Below are positions 56,779-64,000 of a stretch of DNA of 64,000 nucleotides, piece by piece (positions within the stretch are counted from its first letter, which is position 1; the number at the start of each line of letters is the position of its first letter). The DNA is from Sipunculus nudus. Lineage: Eukaryota > Annelida > Sipuncula > Golfingiida > Sipunculidae. Position numbers and translations under genes: made by a program. The stretch covers positions 72,709,416 through 72,773,415 of the forward strand of contig CM049315.1 of NCBI GenBank assembly GCA_026874595.1, in the 5' to 3' direction. A model generated the notes under the pieces. That model worked only from the letters and a program-made list of their open reading frames with translations, had not been told where the DNA came from and made no database searches.

Positions 56779-57820
56779 AAGTGGCCTCACCTAGAACGTG
56801 TATGCTGGTGGGGACGGCCCGCGGATTCGGGTGAACCGAGAGGCGGACGCCGGGTCGGCGTTTTGAAAATAAAAAACATTCCGAAGGGATCGTTCATTAT
56901 AATTTGATTTTGGAAGAACAAATGCCGCGTGTAACACTTTGTTACCGGCAAACAAAAAAACTAACCTGTCCCTACAAACAACCACCCATTCATCAGCTAA
57001 CCAATCAGGGGAGACGTAGCAGCAAAGCCTCGGCACGTTACCCTGACAGCGCAATGGCGAGAGTATCACAGAAGACAAGGCCGGCGGTTTGTTATGCTAC
57101 ACAAAACTGCACAAAGAACACAGAGTTTTCGGAAATCCCTTTATCATAAATACAAAAAAAAAACACCACGAAGACAGGCGGGCACCGGCCGAAAAAGGAC
57201 ATTATAACTACCAAAACATAGTTCGAGGTATTAAATGATCTGAACGACTTGTTGTAAGAACAATGTAAAAAATTACCCTACCGAGTTTTTGATAACTTTA
57301 TTAGTTCTATAAATATATTTTATCTGAGTGTTTTTTCCAAAGCATTCATACATATATGGTATCAATGAAAACTTAATTATAAAAAAAAAATTTCGCATGT
57401 AATGACTTCATGCAATGAACACTCAGGGGTTAATACAGCAAAGCGGCACAAAGTAGTACTTGGACACTCAACACTGAGTACTCAGCCAACTGAGGTGTCA
57501 ATTTATCAGTTTTTGGAGCGAGCTCACCCCACCAGAGTTCGAGTCTAAATCTGAGTCCTTGTGGTTCAGGTCCAAGTCCACCTTCTTCGGGTCTTAGTCA
57601 TCTGGAATCTGAAGCAAAGTCTAAATCCAAAAAATATCTCCTTACCAAAGAAAATTTTAAATTTAACTTTGAGATTACAACAATTCTTATTATGTTTGTT
57701 TTAATATCTTTTTATATTTATAATTTATTATTATAAGACATTTTATTTAGCTCCCAATGCAGAATAAAAGCTTGGTATATACCGCCTTTTTGGTAGTATA
57801 CTGTAGTTTGCATTTATATA
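56779..57820. other. Non-coding stretch with GC-richer patch
   Basis: The part at 56780-57150 is GC-richer and has open frames on both strands (for example a plus-strand segment starting MARVSQKTRPAVCYATQNCT at about 57053), but no family or splice borders can be assigned. The remainder is AT-rich and empty. Confidence 0.3.
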
Positions 57821-57843
57821 TAAATATATATATATATATATAA

Positions 57844-57893
<50 letters not shown>
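57821..57893 (+). repeat. (AT)n microsatellite
   Basis: AT tract with several AAATATA interruptions, abutting the perfect palindrome to its right. Confidence 0.95.
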
Positions 57894-57897
<4 letters not shown>

Positions 57898-57962
57898 AAA
57901 GGGTATACACAGAAAAGTGGTTCACTGCCAGTGAACCACTTTTCTGTGTATACCCTTTCCAT
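57894..57962. repeat. Perfect 69-bp palindrome
   Basis: Arms of 34 bp with a single central C (57928): the left arm starts ATGGAAAGGGTATACACAGA and the right arm is its exact reverse complement. Flanked on the left by (AT)n and, after about 35 bp, on the right by another (AT)n (58001-58018). Confidence 0.95.
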
Positions 57963-58116
57963 CTATAAAACAATGAACCAGCATGGCTACTCATACATCT
58001 ATATATATATATATATATGTCGCGGGCGGGCGGTAAGGCGGGGTCTGGTTCGTGGCCCACTCGCACACACACAAATGGTAAACGACACGCAGCTGACACT
58101 TGACAACTGTTTATTC

Positions 58117-58185
58117 TGCAACAAAGTGGACAAGATCAGAATCGACGTGTTGTCGAAAGCATGACATGAGGCTGGACTCACGTGA
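58117..58185 (+). repeat. 68-bp dispersed direct repeat, copy 1
   Basis: From GCAACAAAGTGGACAAGATC to GGCTGGACTCACGTGAT. Recurs almost identically at 60268-60335 next to the gypsy LTR. The copy here follows a short open frame beginning MVNDTQLTLDNCLFCNKVDK, which may be a remnant of a coding exon. Confidence 0.85.
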
Positions 58186-58290
58186 TCATATTGTTTACAA
58201 ATATTGGACTGCTCATTATAATGTATATAAAGGTACTCAACTTATTGTTTACAAATACTGGATTGCTTATTAAACTGTATATAAATATAC
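58186..58290 (+). repeat. 51-bp direct repeat, two copies
   Basis: ATTGTTTACAAATA(T/C)TGGA...GTATATAAA occurs at about 58190 and 58241. Confidence 0.75.
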
Positions 58291-58974
58291 TCAAATGCAA
58301 TGTATGCCTCTGCAACAAGTACACAAGATATTCATTAAGGTAGGTTTACCTGAAATCTTCACTACATGTTATTATAACCATGTTATTATTATAACCATGT
58401 TATTATACATATCTTTTAAACAACTAGTCTCATACTATCTAACATCTTGTTTGTACATATCTATCAATCTTTATCTCAAACCCTCATCTAGTTTTATATT
58501 TGTTTACATCTAACTATTCATACACATTATGTTTGTGTACAACTATACACAAACAATACCACTAAGATTTCACTTCGTTTATATCTTTTATCTATAATAA
58601 CATACATTAAGTATACAAATGTGAAACATCTAGGCTAAGTATCATTCTTAAGTACATAATGTTTTATATTGTTATCATTCAAAGTAATTATGCTATTACA
58701 AGGTAAAATATAAATATGACCAATGATTGTAGTAAATTTCTTAGTGAAAACATTCGGGGTGGTTATTTTCTGGGAGTCTATGATGGAAGAGCGAAGGGGG
58801 TATCCCACTATATTTGGAGGGACGGATAATGGTTGTTTATCTCCCCTAGGAAATTCAAGAAATCTACCTCGGTAAATATTTATTTACTTGTAGGTATGGG
58901 ATATCTTTGGTTGATCACCCATATTAACATTACTTCGTAACATAATAATCGTAACATAATAAATAGAAGGACTA
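58291..58974. other. Non-coding AT-rich stretch
   Basis: No supported gene. Short ATGTTATTATAACC reiterations near 58365-58405. Confidence 0.35.
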
Positions 58975-59148
58975 ATGTGTGTTATGAAAGGGGAATGGTT
59001 TATAAAGGGAACAGCGGGCGAGAACAACGAGGCCGCCGCGCGCAAACAGGTGGTTCCCGATGACGAATCATCAACATCGCCAGGCGCAGAACGCTTGGTG
59101 AAAGTTGTGTATGAATTTAACGTGAATTTTGCAGCAGGGCTATCAAAG
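58975..59148 (+). CDS. Candidate first coding exon
   Basis: ATG at 58975, open through a GC-richer patch to a strong donor CAAAG|GTGAGG at 59148/59149. The peptide includes GTAGENNEAAARKQVVPDDE, SSTSPGAERLVKVVYEFN and ends NVNFAAGLSK. Composition (Ala, Glu, Ser, Gly) differs from the AT-rich flanks. No downstream exon was identified before the gypsy element, and no family is recognised. Confidence 0.3.
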
Positions 59149-59788
59149 GTGAGGTTCAAAATCAATAATTAAGTGGAAAGTTACTGGGAGTCAGTCATTG
59201 GTCAGTGGTTCTGGTACTTTTAATGCATAGGATCGTACTTTTATTTACAGGATCAGATTTTTTAGGTTGAAAGTAACTTGGCATATTCCCACAGTGAGTT
59301 CTGCCACAATGCTAAGTGGTTTAAGTTTAAAATACGTTTATGCGAGGTTTATGAACGTTTGTAGGAATTTCTTATACATTTCGCTAACATTTCGTGGTAA
59401 TTCAAGTTGTCCAAAATAAAAGAGAGAAGGGGGGGGGGGGGGTTATGGGTTAGCTCGAATTAGTGCGAGCATCCACCGATAGACGGCAGCACGGTTATAG
59501 TCATAACGTCTGCGTTTGTTTGAGAGAAGGCCGTTGCTGTAGAAACATTTTCTCTTTACTCATATTTATGCCGTAGACCCATTTTCTCATTATATTTTAT
59601 AAAAGAAAATACGATTTTATAGAATTATTCAATACGAGTGTTACAATTAGTTCTGTTATGTTTTAAATCCTGTTCACTCAATTCTATGCATTTTCAAGCT
59701 TATTTTTAAATATTGCTGATGCCTTAGGAGGGGGGGGGGGGGGGGAAATGATGGATAGACGGAAATAACGGAGGTTAGATGTACCGGT
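59149..59788. other. Non-coding stretch with poly-G runs
   Basis: Two long G runs (about 59430-59442 and 59729-59746). No exon or defined element. Confidence 0.4.
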
Positions 59789-59789
59789 A

Positions 59790-59985
59790 CAGATATAATT
59801 CGTTTATTGGCCATTCTTTCAGTCCCACGTGGAATTCTATCGGAACACGTGGAGATTATCTAGACACGTGGAAATTATTACAGATATAATTCGTTTATTG
59901 GCCATTCTTTCAGTCCCACGTGGAATTCTATCGGAACACGTGGAGATTATCTAGACACGTGGAAATTATTTGGACACGTGGAAAT
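59790..59985 (+). repeat. 91-bp tandem duplication rich in CACGTG
   Basis: CAGATATAATTCGTTTATTG begins at 59790 and again at 59881. Each copy has three CACGTGG words (CCCACGTGGAATTC, AACACGTGGAGATT, GACACGTGGAAATT) and a seventh follows the second copy (GACACGTGGAAATGC). Confidence 0.92.
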
Positions 59986-60267
59986 GCTCTTTTAGAGGTC
60001 AGCATTAATTTGGCATATTGACTTGTGGTGTGGGTCCCTTTAAAGATTTACAGGAATATTTCACGGGGTTTCCCGTGCACCCAAATAACTCGAGGTCGAA
60101 GGTTCAGAGGTCCCGTCGTAATAACGATAATTTTACAAGGATATATAATTAAAACACCCAGATAGAAAATATATTAATATTCAATATTAATTAGGGAATA
60201 TTATATTGACATTCAGTTTATACTTTGGCATCTATCTACAACATTTTGAAAATAATTTTACCTACCT
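59986..60267. other. Non-coding stretch
   Basis: AT-rich, no feature recognised. Confidence 0.35.
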
Positions 60268-60335
60268 GCAACAAAGTGGACAAGATCAGAATCGACGTGT
60301 TGTCGAAAGCATGACATGAGGCTGGACTGACGTGA
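60268..60335 (+). repeat. 68-bp dispersed direct repeat, copy 2
   Basis: Near-identical to 58117-58185 and ends exactly where the gypsy LTR begins, so it gives an empty-site-like reference for the LTR boundary. Confidence 0.85.
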
Positions 60336-60760
60336 TGTCCCTAACGGGATCGTCAGTAGGGGCACGTCACGCCCAAGTACCCATGCCATGCGACCTGTCC
60401 TATTATTGCTTTAGGTTTCTCAAAAACCGGTCAGGGAAGGTTTCATGCCACATAGCCGTTCAGTACGGACATCTTCGGCAAATCCCGAGATGGTGGGGAT
60501 CTATACATATAATAATTGTATTGATATCGCCTTTATTCTGACCTCTATTAAATATAAATCTAAACTTTAATGATATAGAACTTTATATAAAAATGATAAA
60601 TCTGAAAAATTATTTCTATTCAGGGGAGTCAACCAGAGAGACAGTTAATCTGTTTCCGGTGACAGTGTCACCAAGACGACAATGCTAACAATGCCATAGT
60701 GAAGGAAAAGAGAAGAAGGGGAGACAAGCCGGCTGTTCTCCCGACTTAACATTCGCTACA
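60336..60760 (-). repeat. 3' LTR of the gypsy element
   Basis: On the minus strand it begins TGTAGCGAATG right after the purine tract and ends ...CGTTAGGGACA, 425 bp. The outer edge is supported because the 68-bp repeat homology stops precisely at 60335. Confidence 0.75.
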
Positions 60761-60773
60761 TCCTCCCCCACTT
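60761..60773 (-). other. Polypurine tract
   Basis: The minus strand reads AAGTGGGGGAGGA immediately before the LTR, the expected plus-strand primer site. Confidence 0.75.
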
Positions 60774-60822
60774 CAGAAAAGTTGTCGACCCGACAACTTA
60801 TAAGGCTCTTAATGATGGCTCA

Positions 60823-63800
60823 TTAAAAAGTAAGCCCAACTAATTGGTCGTGATCACTTAAGGACATTCTAAAAGAAGTGAAGTAATCCCCAGATCGGAT
60901 CCAACTGGGGGGCCGTCTTTCACGTGTGGACCGTCGCAAAGCGGATTGAGGTTCTGTACCCTCAGATGTGGTTTCATCCCCATTAAAGGTTTGGGAATGG
61001 GTTTCTAGTTCTTCTCGCGTTTCCCTCTCTGTCGCTCTGTCTACTATACCCTCCTCAGGGGGTTGGCTAATATCATGGGAAGCGGCAGGACTACCGGAAG
61101 GAGAACTTAAATCAGAATTGTCTAAATTCGGTTCAGAATGACTAACCGATATTCTATCAGGCTCCGCTTCAGAATGACTAACCGATATCCTATTGGGCTC
61201 CGCTACAGGGGAAATTGGAGCTGTGGACATTGGAGCGGTTATGATAGGGGTTAAGGTTAAATAGGGATCGTTATAATCATCCTCATTCGGACTTTCTTCC
61301 TCTATTTCCTCATCACTTCCCATGATCTCAGGTGAAGATCTAAGATGCCTAGCAGGCGTTTTCGTTCTTGGATCAGTGTCTGGGGAAGTGTCAGAATCAA
61401 GTGGGAGATGGTTAATTAATAAGAGCAAGTTCCTATGGAGAGTTCGGGGCGGATCGGACGAGCCATCTTTCTTAACCTTGTATACCGGAATATCAGCCTT
61501 TGGTTGGTCGATAATGATATATACAGGGGGCTCCCACAGGTCGGCCAGTTTTTGTTTTCCAATTAAGTGCAAGTTTCTTACTAAAACTCTATCTCCAATA
61601 TTTAATTGAGTGCTTTTCGCCTTGCAATCATATCGGGCCTTGTGTCGCTTCTGCTCAGCTAATGAATGTTGCTGGGCTTTGCGATAGGCATTCTTAAGTG
61701 TTTCCCCGATTGATTGAACATATTTATCATAGTCGGCCATATTTGGCCTTTGATCGTGGTCTAGCCCAAAAAGAACATCTACAGGTAGCCTGGGGTGTCT
61801 GCCATACATTAAGAAAAAGGGAGAATAGCCGGTGGTCTGATGTCTGGTGCAGTTATAGGCATGGGTAACAGAATTAACAAAGAGTTTCCAATCTTTCTTT
61901 TGATTAGGTTCTAAACAGCCTAACATATTCAGTAGCGTGCGATTGAAGCGCTCGCACTGCCCATTGCCCATGGGATGGTAGGGACTTGTGTGCGACTTTT
62001 CGATACCAGCTAGAGTGCACAAATCTTTGATAACTTTGCTTTCAAAATTTCGCCCCTGATCGGAATGGATCCGTTGGGGAAATCCGTAGGTACAGATAAA
62101 ATTATCCCATAACAGTTGAGCGGTTGGTTTTGCTTTTTGGTTTTTACATGGAAATGCCCTGGCAAACTTAGTAAAATGATCGGTAACCACTAATATATTT
62201 TCAATGTTACCTTTACTGGGTTCCAGAGATAGGAAATCTATGCACAAAATTTCTAGAGGGGCTGAGGATTGGATGTTTACAAGAGGTGCTCTTTGGCAGG
62301 TAGGAGTTTTTCGTCTCACACATCGTGGACACTGAGCTACATACTCTGTGATATGTTTGTTCATACCAGGCCAAAAGAAACGATCTTGTACTAGGTTGAT
62401 TGTTCTAGTCTGACCCATATGGCCCATATCATCATGGAGCCCCTTGAGAGCCGTTTGACGCAAAGCGGTAGGCAAAGCTACCTGCAAAGTCTCTATGTCA
62501 TCTACAATCCGTTTTCTACATAAGACGCCTTTATTGATGAGAAATTTAGATAGGTGGCGCTGATAACACAGCAGCTCAGTCGAGTCCCCTTTACGGTATT
62601 TTAGTTTGTTCCCGCTTTTTATAGCTTCTATGACTGTTTTAAGGACAAGATCTTTTGATTGCTCCTGAATCATGTCTATTGGCATAGAAGGGAGGCTAAG
62701 GGATACAAATGGAATAAATGGGTCATGATTGGTGTTTTGTAGTCCTGTACAACCGGGCAGGTGAGACTGGCATATAGCTTGAACCAAATCTGAAGACAGA
62801 ATATCAGGAGAGAGAGAATCATCCGTACTGGGAAGATTACAAGTCCTGGATAGGAAGTCAGCATCGACGTTCCTTTTTCCGGACCGATATTCTATTTTAA
62901 AGTTAAAGTTTGCTAATGCAGCCACCCACCTATGCCCTGTGGCATCCAGTTTTGCGGTGGTTAACACATAGCAAAGGGGATTATTGTCAGTCTTGACAGT
63001 AAAATTGCCCCCATACAAGTAATCTTTGAATTTGTCAACAACCGCCCATTTTAAGGCCAGGAATTCTAGTTTGTGAGCAGCATAATTCTGCTCAGACCTG
63101 TTTAGACTGCGGCTGGCATAAGCAATGGGTTTCAGTTTCGAATCGTGTTCCTGGTATAGAACCGCCCCTAAGCCAGATCTAGAAGCGTCTGTATGCAAAA
63201 TAAAAGGCTTAGAAAAGTCTGCATACGCCAAAACTGGGGCTTTACACAGGAGCTCTATCAGTTTCTCAAAGGAGGACTTTTGGTCTGGACCCCATACAAA
63301 AGGTGGTGCTTTGGATTTACGCTTCTTAGATGCAGGACTTATACTAGAGCCTTCGCCTTTAAGGAGGTCATGGAGGGGCCTTGCGATTTGAGCAAAATTA
63401 CGCACGAACTTTCGGTAAAAGCTGGCAAAGCCAAGGAAACGTCGGACTTCAGTTACGGAAGATGGAATGGGCCAGTTCTTCAAGGCTTCAATTTTAGTGG
63501 GGTCAGTTTGGATTCCTTTAGCCGAAACAACATGGCCAAGGTAATTTACTTGTTTTTTGAACAAATGACATTTACTGGGTTTCAATTTCAATCCAGCCTC
63601 TTTCAGACGTTTAAAGACTGCCGTAAGTCGATCTAAGTGTTCTTGAAAGGTGGAACTGAACACTATAATATCGTCAAGATAGAGGAGACACTGAGACAGA
63701 TGGAGATCACCCATTGTCTTTTGCATTAGGCGTTGGAACGTGGCGGGGGCGTTAATTAAACCGAACGGCATCGTATTCCATTCGAAAAACCCGAGAGGAC

Positions 63801-64000
63801 CTGCAGTGAATGCGGTTTTAGGCTTATCCTCCTCCTCTACTTCAACCTGCCAGTACCCCGCTTTCAAATCGAGAGAAGAGAAGTATTTACTCCCAACTAG
63901 CGAATCTAAGGTGTCATCTATACGTGGTAATGAGTAAGCATCACGGACAGTTTTAGCATTAGGCTTGCGATAGTCTATGCAGAAGCGTAGCTTATCATCT
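60823..64000 (-). CDS. pol: Gypsy Pol polyprotein: reverse transcriptase, RNase H, integrase (partial)
   Basis: One uninterrupted frame, open beyond the window; the Met at 63867 is internal. Numbering from that Met: the reverse transcriptase palm has MPFGLINAPATFQRL and the catalytic YLDD at 63-66, and the thumb ends near 155 (RRFLGFASFYRKF). RNase H spans about 222-342 (LHTDASRSGLGAVLYQ, HKLEFLALKWAV, TDNNPL, NVDADFLSR). The integrase zinc domain has H478, H483, C513 and C516. Its core has D544, D603 (HSDQGRNFES) and E639 (GNGQCERFNRTLLNMLG), a DD35E spacing. A GPY/F-like module follows, then a disordered acidic tail with a doubled EPxRISVSHSE unit and a terminal RRSTRERRPPSWIRSGDYF. It copies element RNA into DNA and integrates it. 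All catalytic residues visible here are intact. Confidence 0.95.
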   Translation of the reverse strand, partial: DDKLRFCIDYRKPNAKTVRDAYSLPRIDDTLDSLVGSKYFSSLDLKAGYWQVEVEEEDKPKTAFTAGPLGFFEWNTMPFGLINAPATFQRLMQKTMGDLHLSQCLLYLDDIIVFSSTFQEHLDRLTAVFKRLKEAGLKLKPSKCHLFKKQVNYLGHVVSAKGIQTDPTKIEALKNWPIPSSVTEVRRFLGFASFYRKFVRNFAQIARPLHDLLKGEGSSISPASKKRKSKAPPFVWGPDQKSSFEKLIELLCKAPVLAYADFSKPFILHTDASRSGLGAVLYQEHDSKLKPIAYASRSLNRSEQNYAAHKLEFLALKWAVVDKFKDYLYGGNFTVKTDNNPLCYVLTTAKLDATGHRWVAALANFNFKIEYRSGKRNVDADFLSRTCNLPSTDDSLSPDILSSDLVQAICQSHLPGCTGLQNTNHDPFIPFVSLSLPSMPIDMIQEQSKDLVLKTVIEAIKSGNKLKYRKGDSTELLCYQRHLSKFLINKGVLCRKRIVDDIETLQVALPTALRQTALKGLHDDMGHMGQTRTINLVQDRFFWPGMNKHITEYVAQCPRCVRRKTPTCQRAPLVNIQSSAPLEILCIDFLSLEPSKGNIENILVVTDHFTKFARAFPCKNQKAKPTAQLLWDNFICTYGFPQRIHSDQGRNFESKVIKDLCTLAGIEKSHTSPYHPMGNGQCERFNRTLLNMLGCLEPNQKKDWKLFVNSVTHAYNCTRHQTTGYSPFFLMYGRHPRLPVDVLFGLDHDQRPNMADYDKYVQSIGETLKNAYRKAQQHSLAEQKRHKARYDCKAKSTQLNIGDRVLVRNLHLIGKQKLADLWEPPVYIIIDQPKADIPVYKVKKDGSSDPPRTLHRNLLLLINHLPLDSDTSPDTDPRTKTPARHLRSSPEIMGSDEEIEEESPNEDDYNDPYLTLTPIITAPMSTAPISPVAEPNRISVSHSEAEPDRISVSHSEPNLDNSDLSSPSGSPAASHDISQPPEEGIVDRATERETREELETHSQTFNGDETTSEGTEPQSALRRSTRERRPPSWIRSGDYFTSFRMSLSDHDQLVGLTF

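Larger units (their letters stand above)
60336..64000 (-). mobile_element. Ty3/gypsy LTR retrotransposon, 3' part (runs off the window)
   Basis: Minus-strand element comprising a 3' LTR (60336-60760), a purine tract and a pol ORF that stays open to the right edge. Order is the standard reverse transcriptase - RNase H - integrase. Gag, protease and the 5' LTR lie beyond position 64000. The absence of stops over more than 1,050 codons suggests a young and possibly active copy. Confidence 0.9.

Noticed and set aside
56904-57149. THAP-like zinc finger start (CYATQNC... FSEIP)
   Set aside because: The cysteine spacing is CX5C rather than the usual spacing and the frame stops at once; no downstream zinc ligands.

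Overview
The window looks like animal nuclear DNA, most probably from a mollusc or another lophotrochozoan. The genes are split by short introns with GT-AG boundaries. Animal families are present (an SLC16-type transporter and an innexin/pannexin-like channel). The sequence is AT-rich with many (AT)n tracts, and most of it is transposable elements or their remains. There is no bacterial operon structure. The species assignment is inference.

Layout. 1-2.9 kb: a broken repetitive ORF, a dispersed repeat family and a nested MITE. 2.94-9.12 kb: a Ty3-like LTR retrotransposon whose integrase lies before reverse transcriptase (Gmr1-like order); it is badly broken although its LTRs are nearly identical. 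9.1-9.3 kb: a host exon-like segment next to the truncated 3' LTR. 10-12.8 kb: a transposon ORF fragment, a 71-bp tandem repeat and a solo LTR. 13.0-13.96 kb: a pannexin-like channel exon on the minus strand. 15.8-16.5 kb: four phase-compatible minus-strand exons of an unrecognised gene that have no long ORF of their own. 17-29 kb: mostly non-coding, with AT microsatellites, a tRNA-derived SINE, a 358-bp tandem duplication and a candidate terminal exon.

29.5-48.56 kb: a 19-kb mosaic of interleaved repeat blocks (units of about 148, 200 and 330 bp), duplicated at larger scale. It carries more than 20 copies of a CTCF-like motif, all in one orientation, plus nuclear-receptor-type direct repeats and small hairpins.

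48.6-64 kb: a 414-bp miniature LTR element whose LTRs contain a tRNA-like Pol III promoter; two exons of an SLC16-family transporter (minus); a 1.93-kb TTAA-flanked DNA transposon; another solo LTR; a perfect 69-bp palindrome; a CACGTG-rich tandem duplication; and, running off the right edge on the minus strand, a Ty3/gypsy element with an intact pol ORF.

There is no shared pathway among the host genes. The dominant story is mobile and repetitive DNA of several kinds and ages. Intron-exon calls were made by eye from splice signals and phase, so they are less certain than the retroelement and transporter calls.
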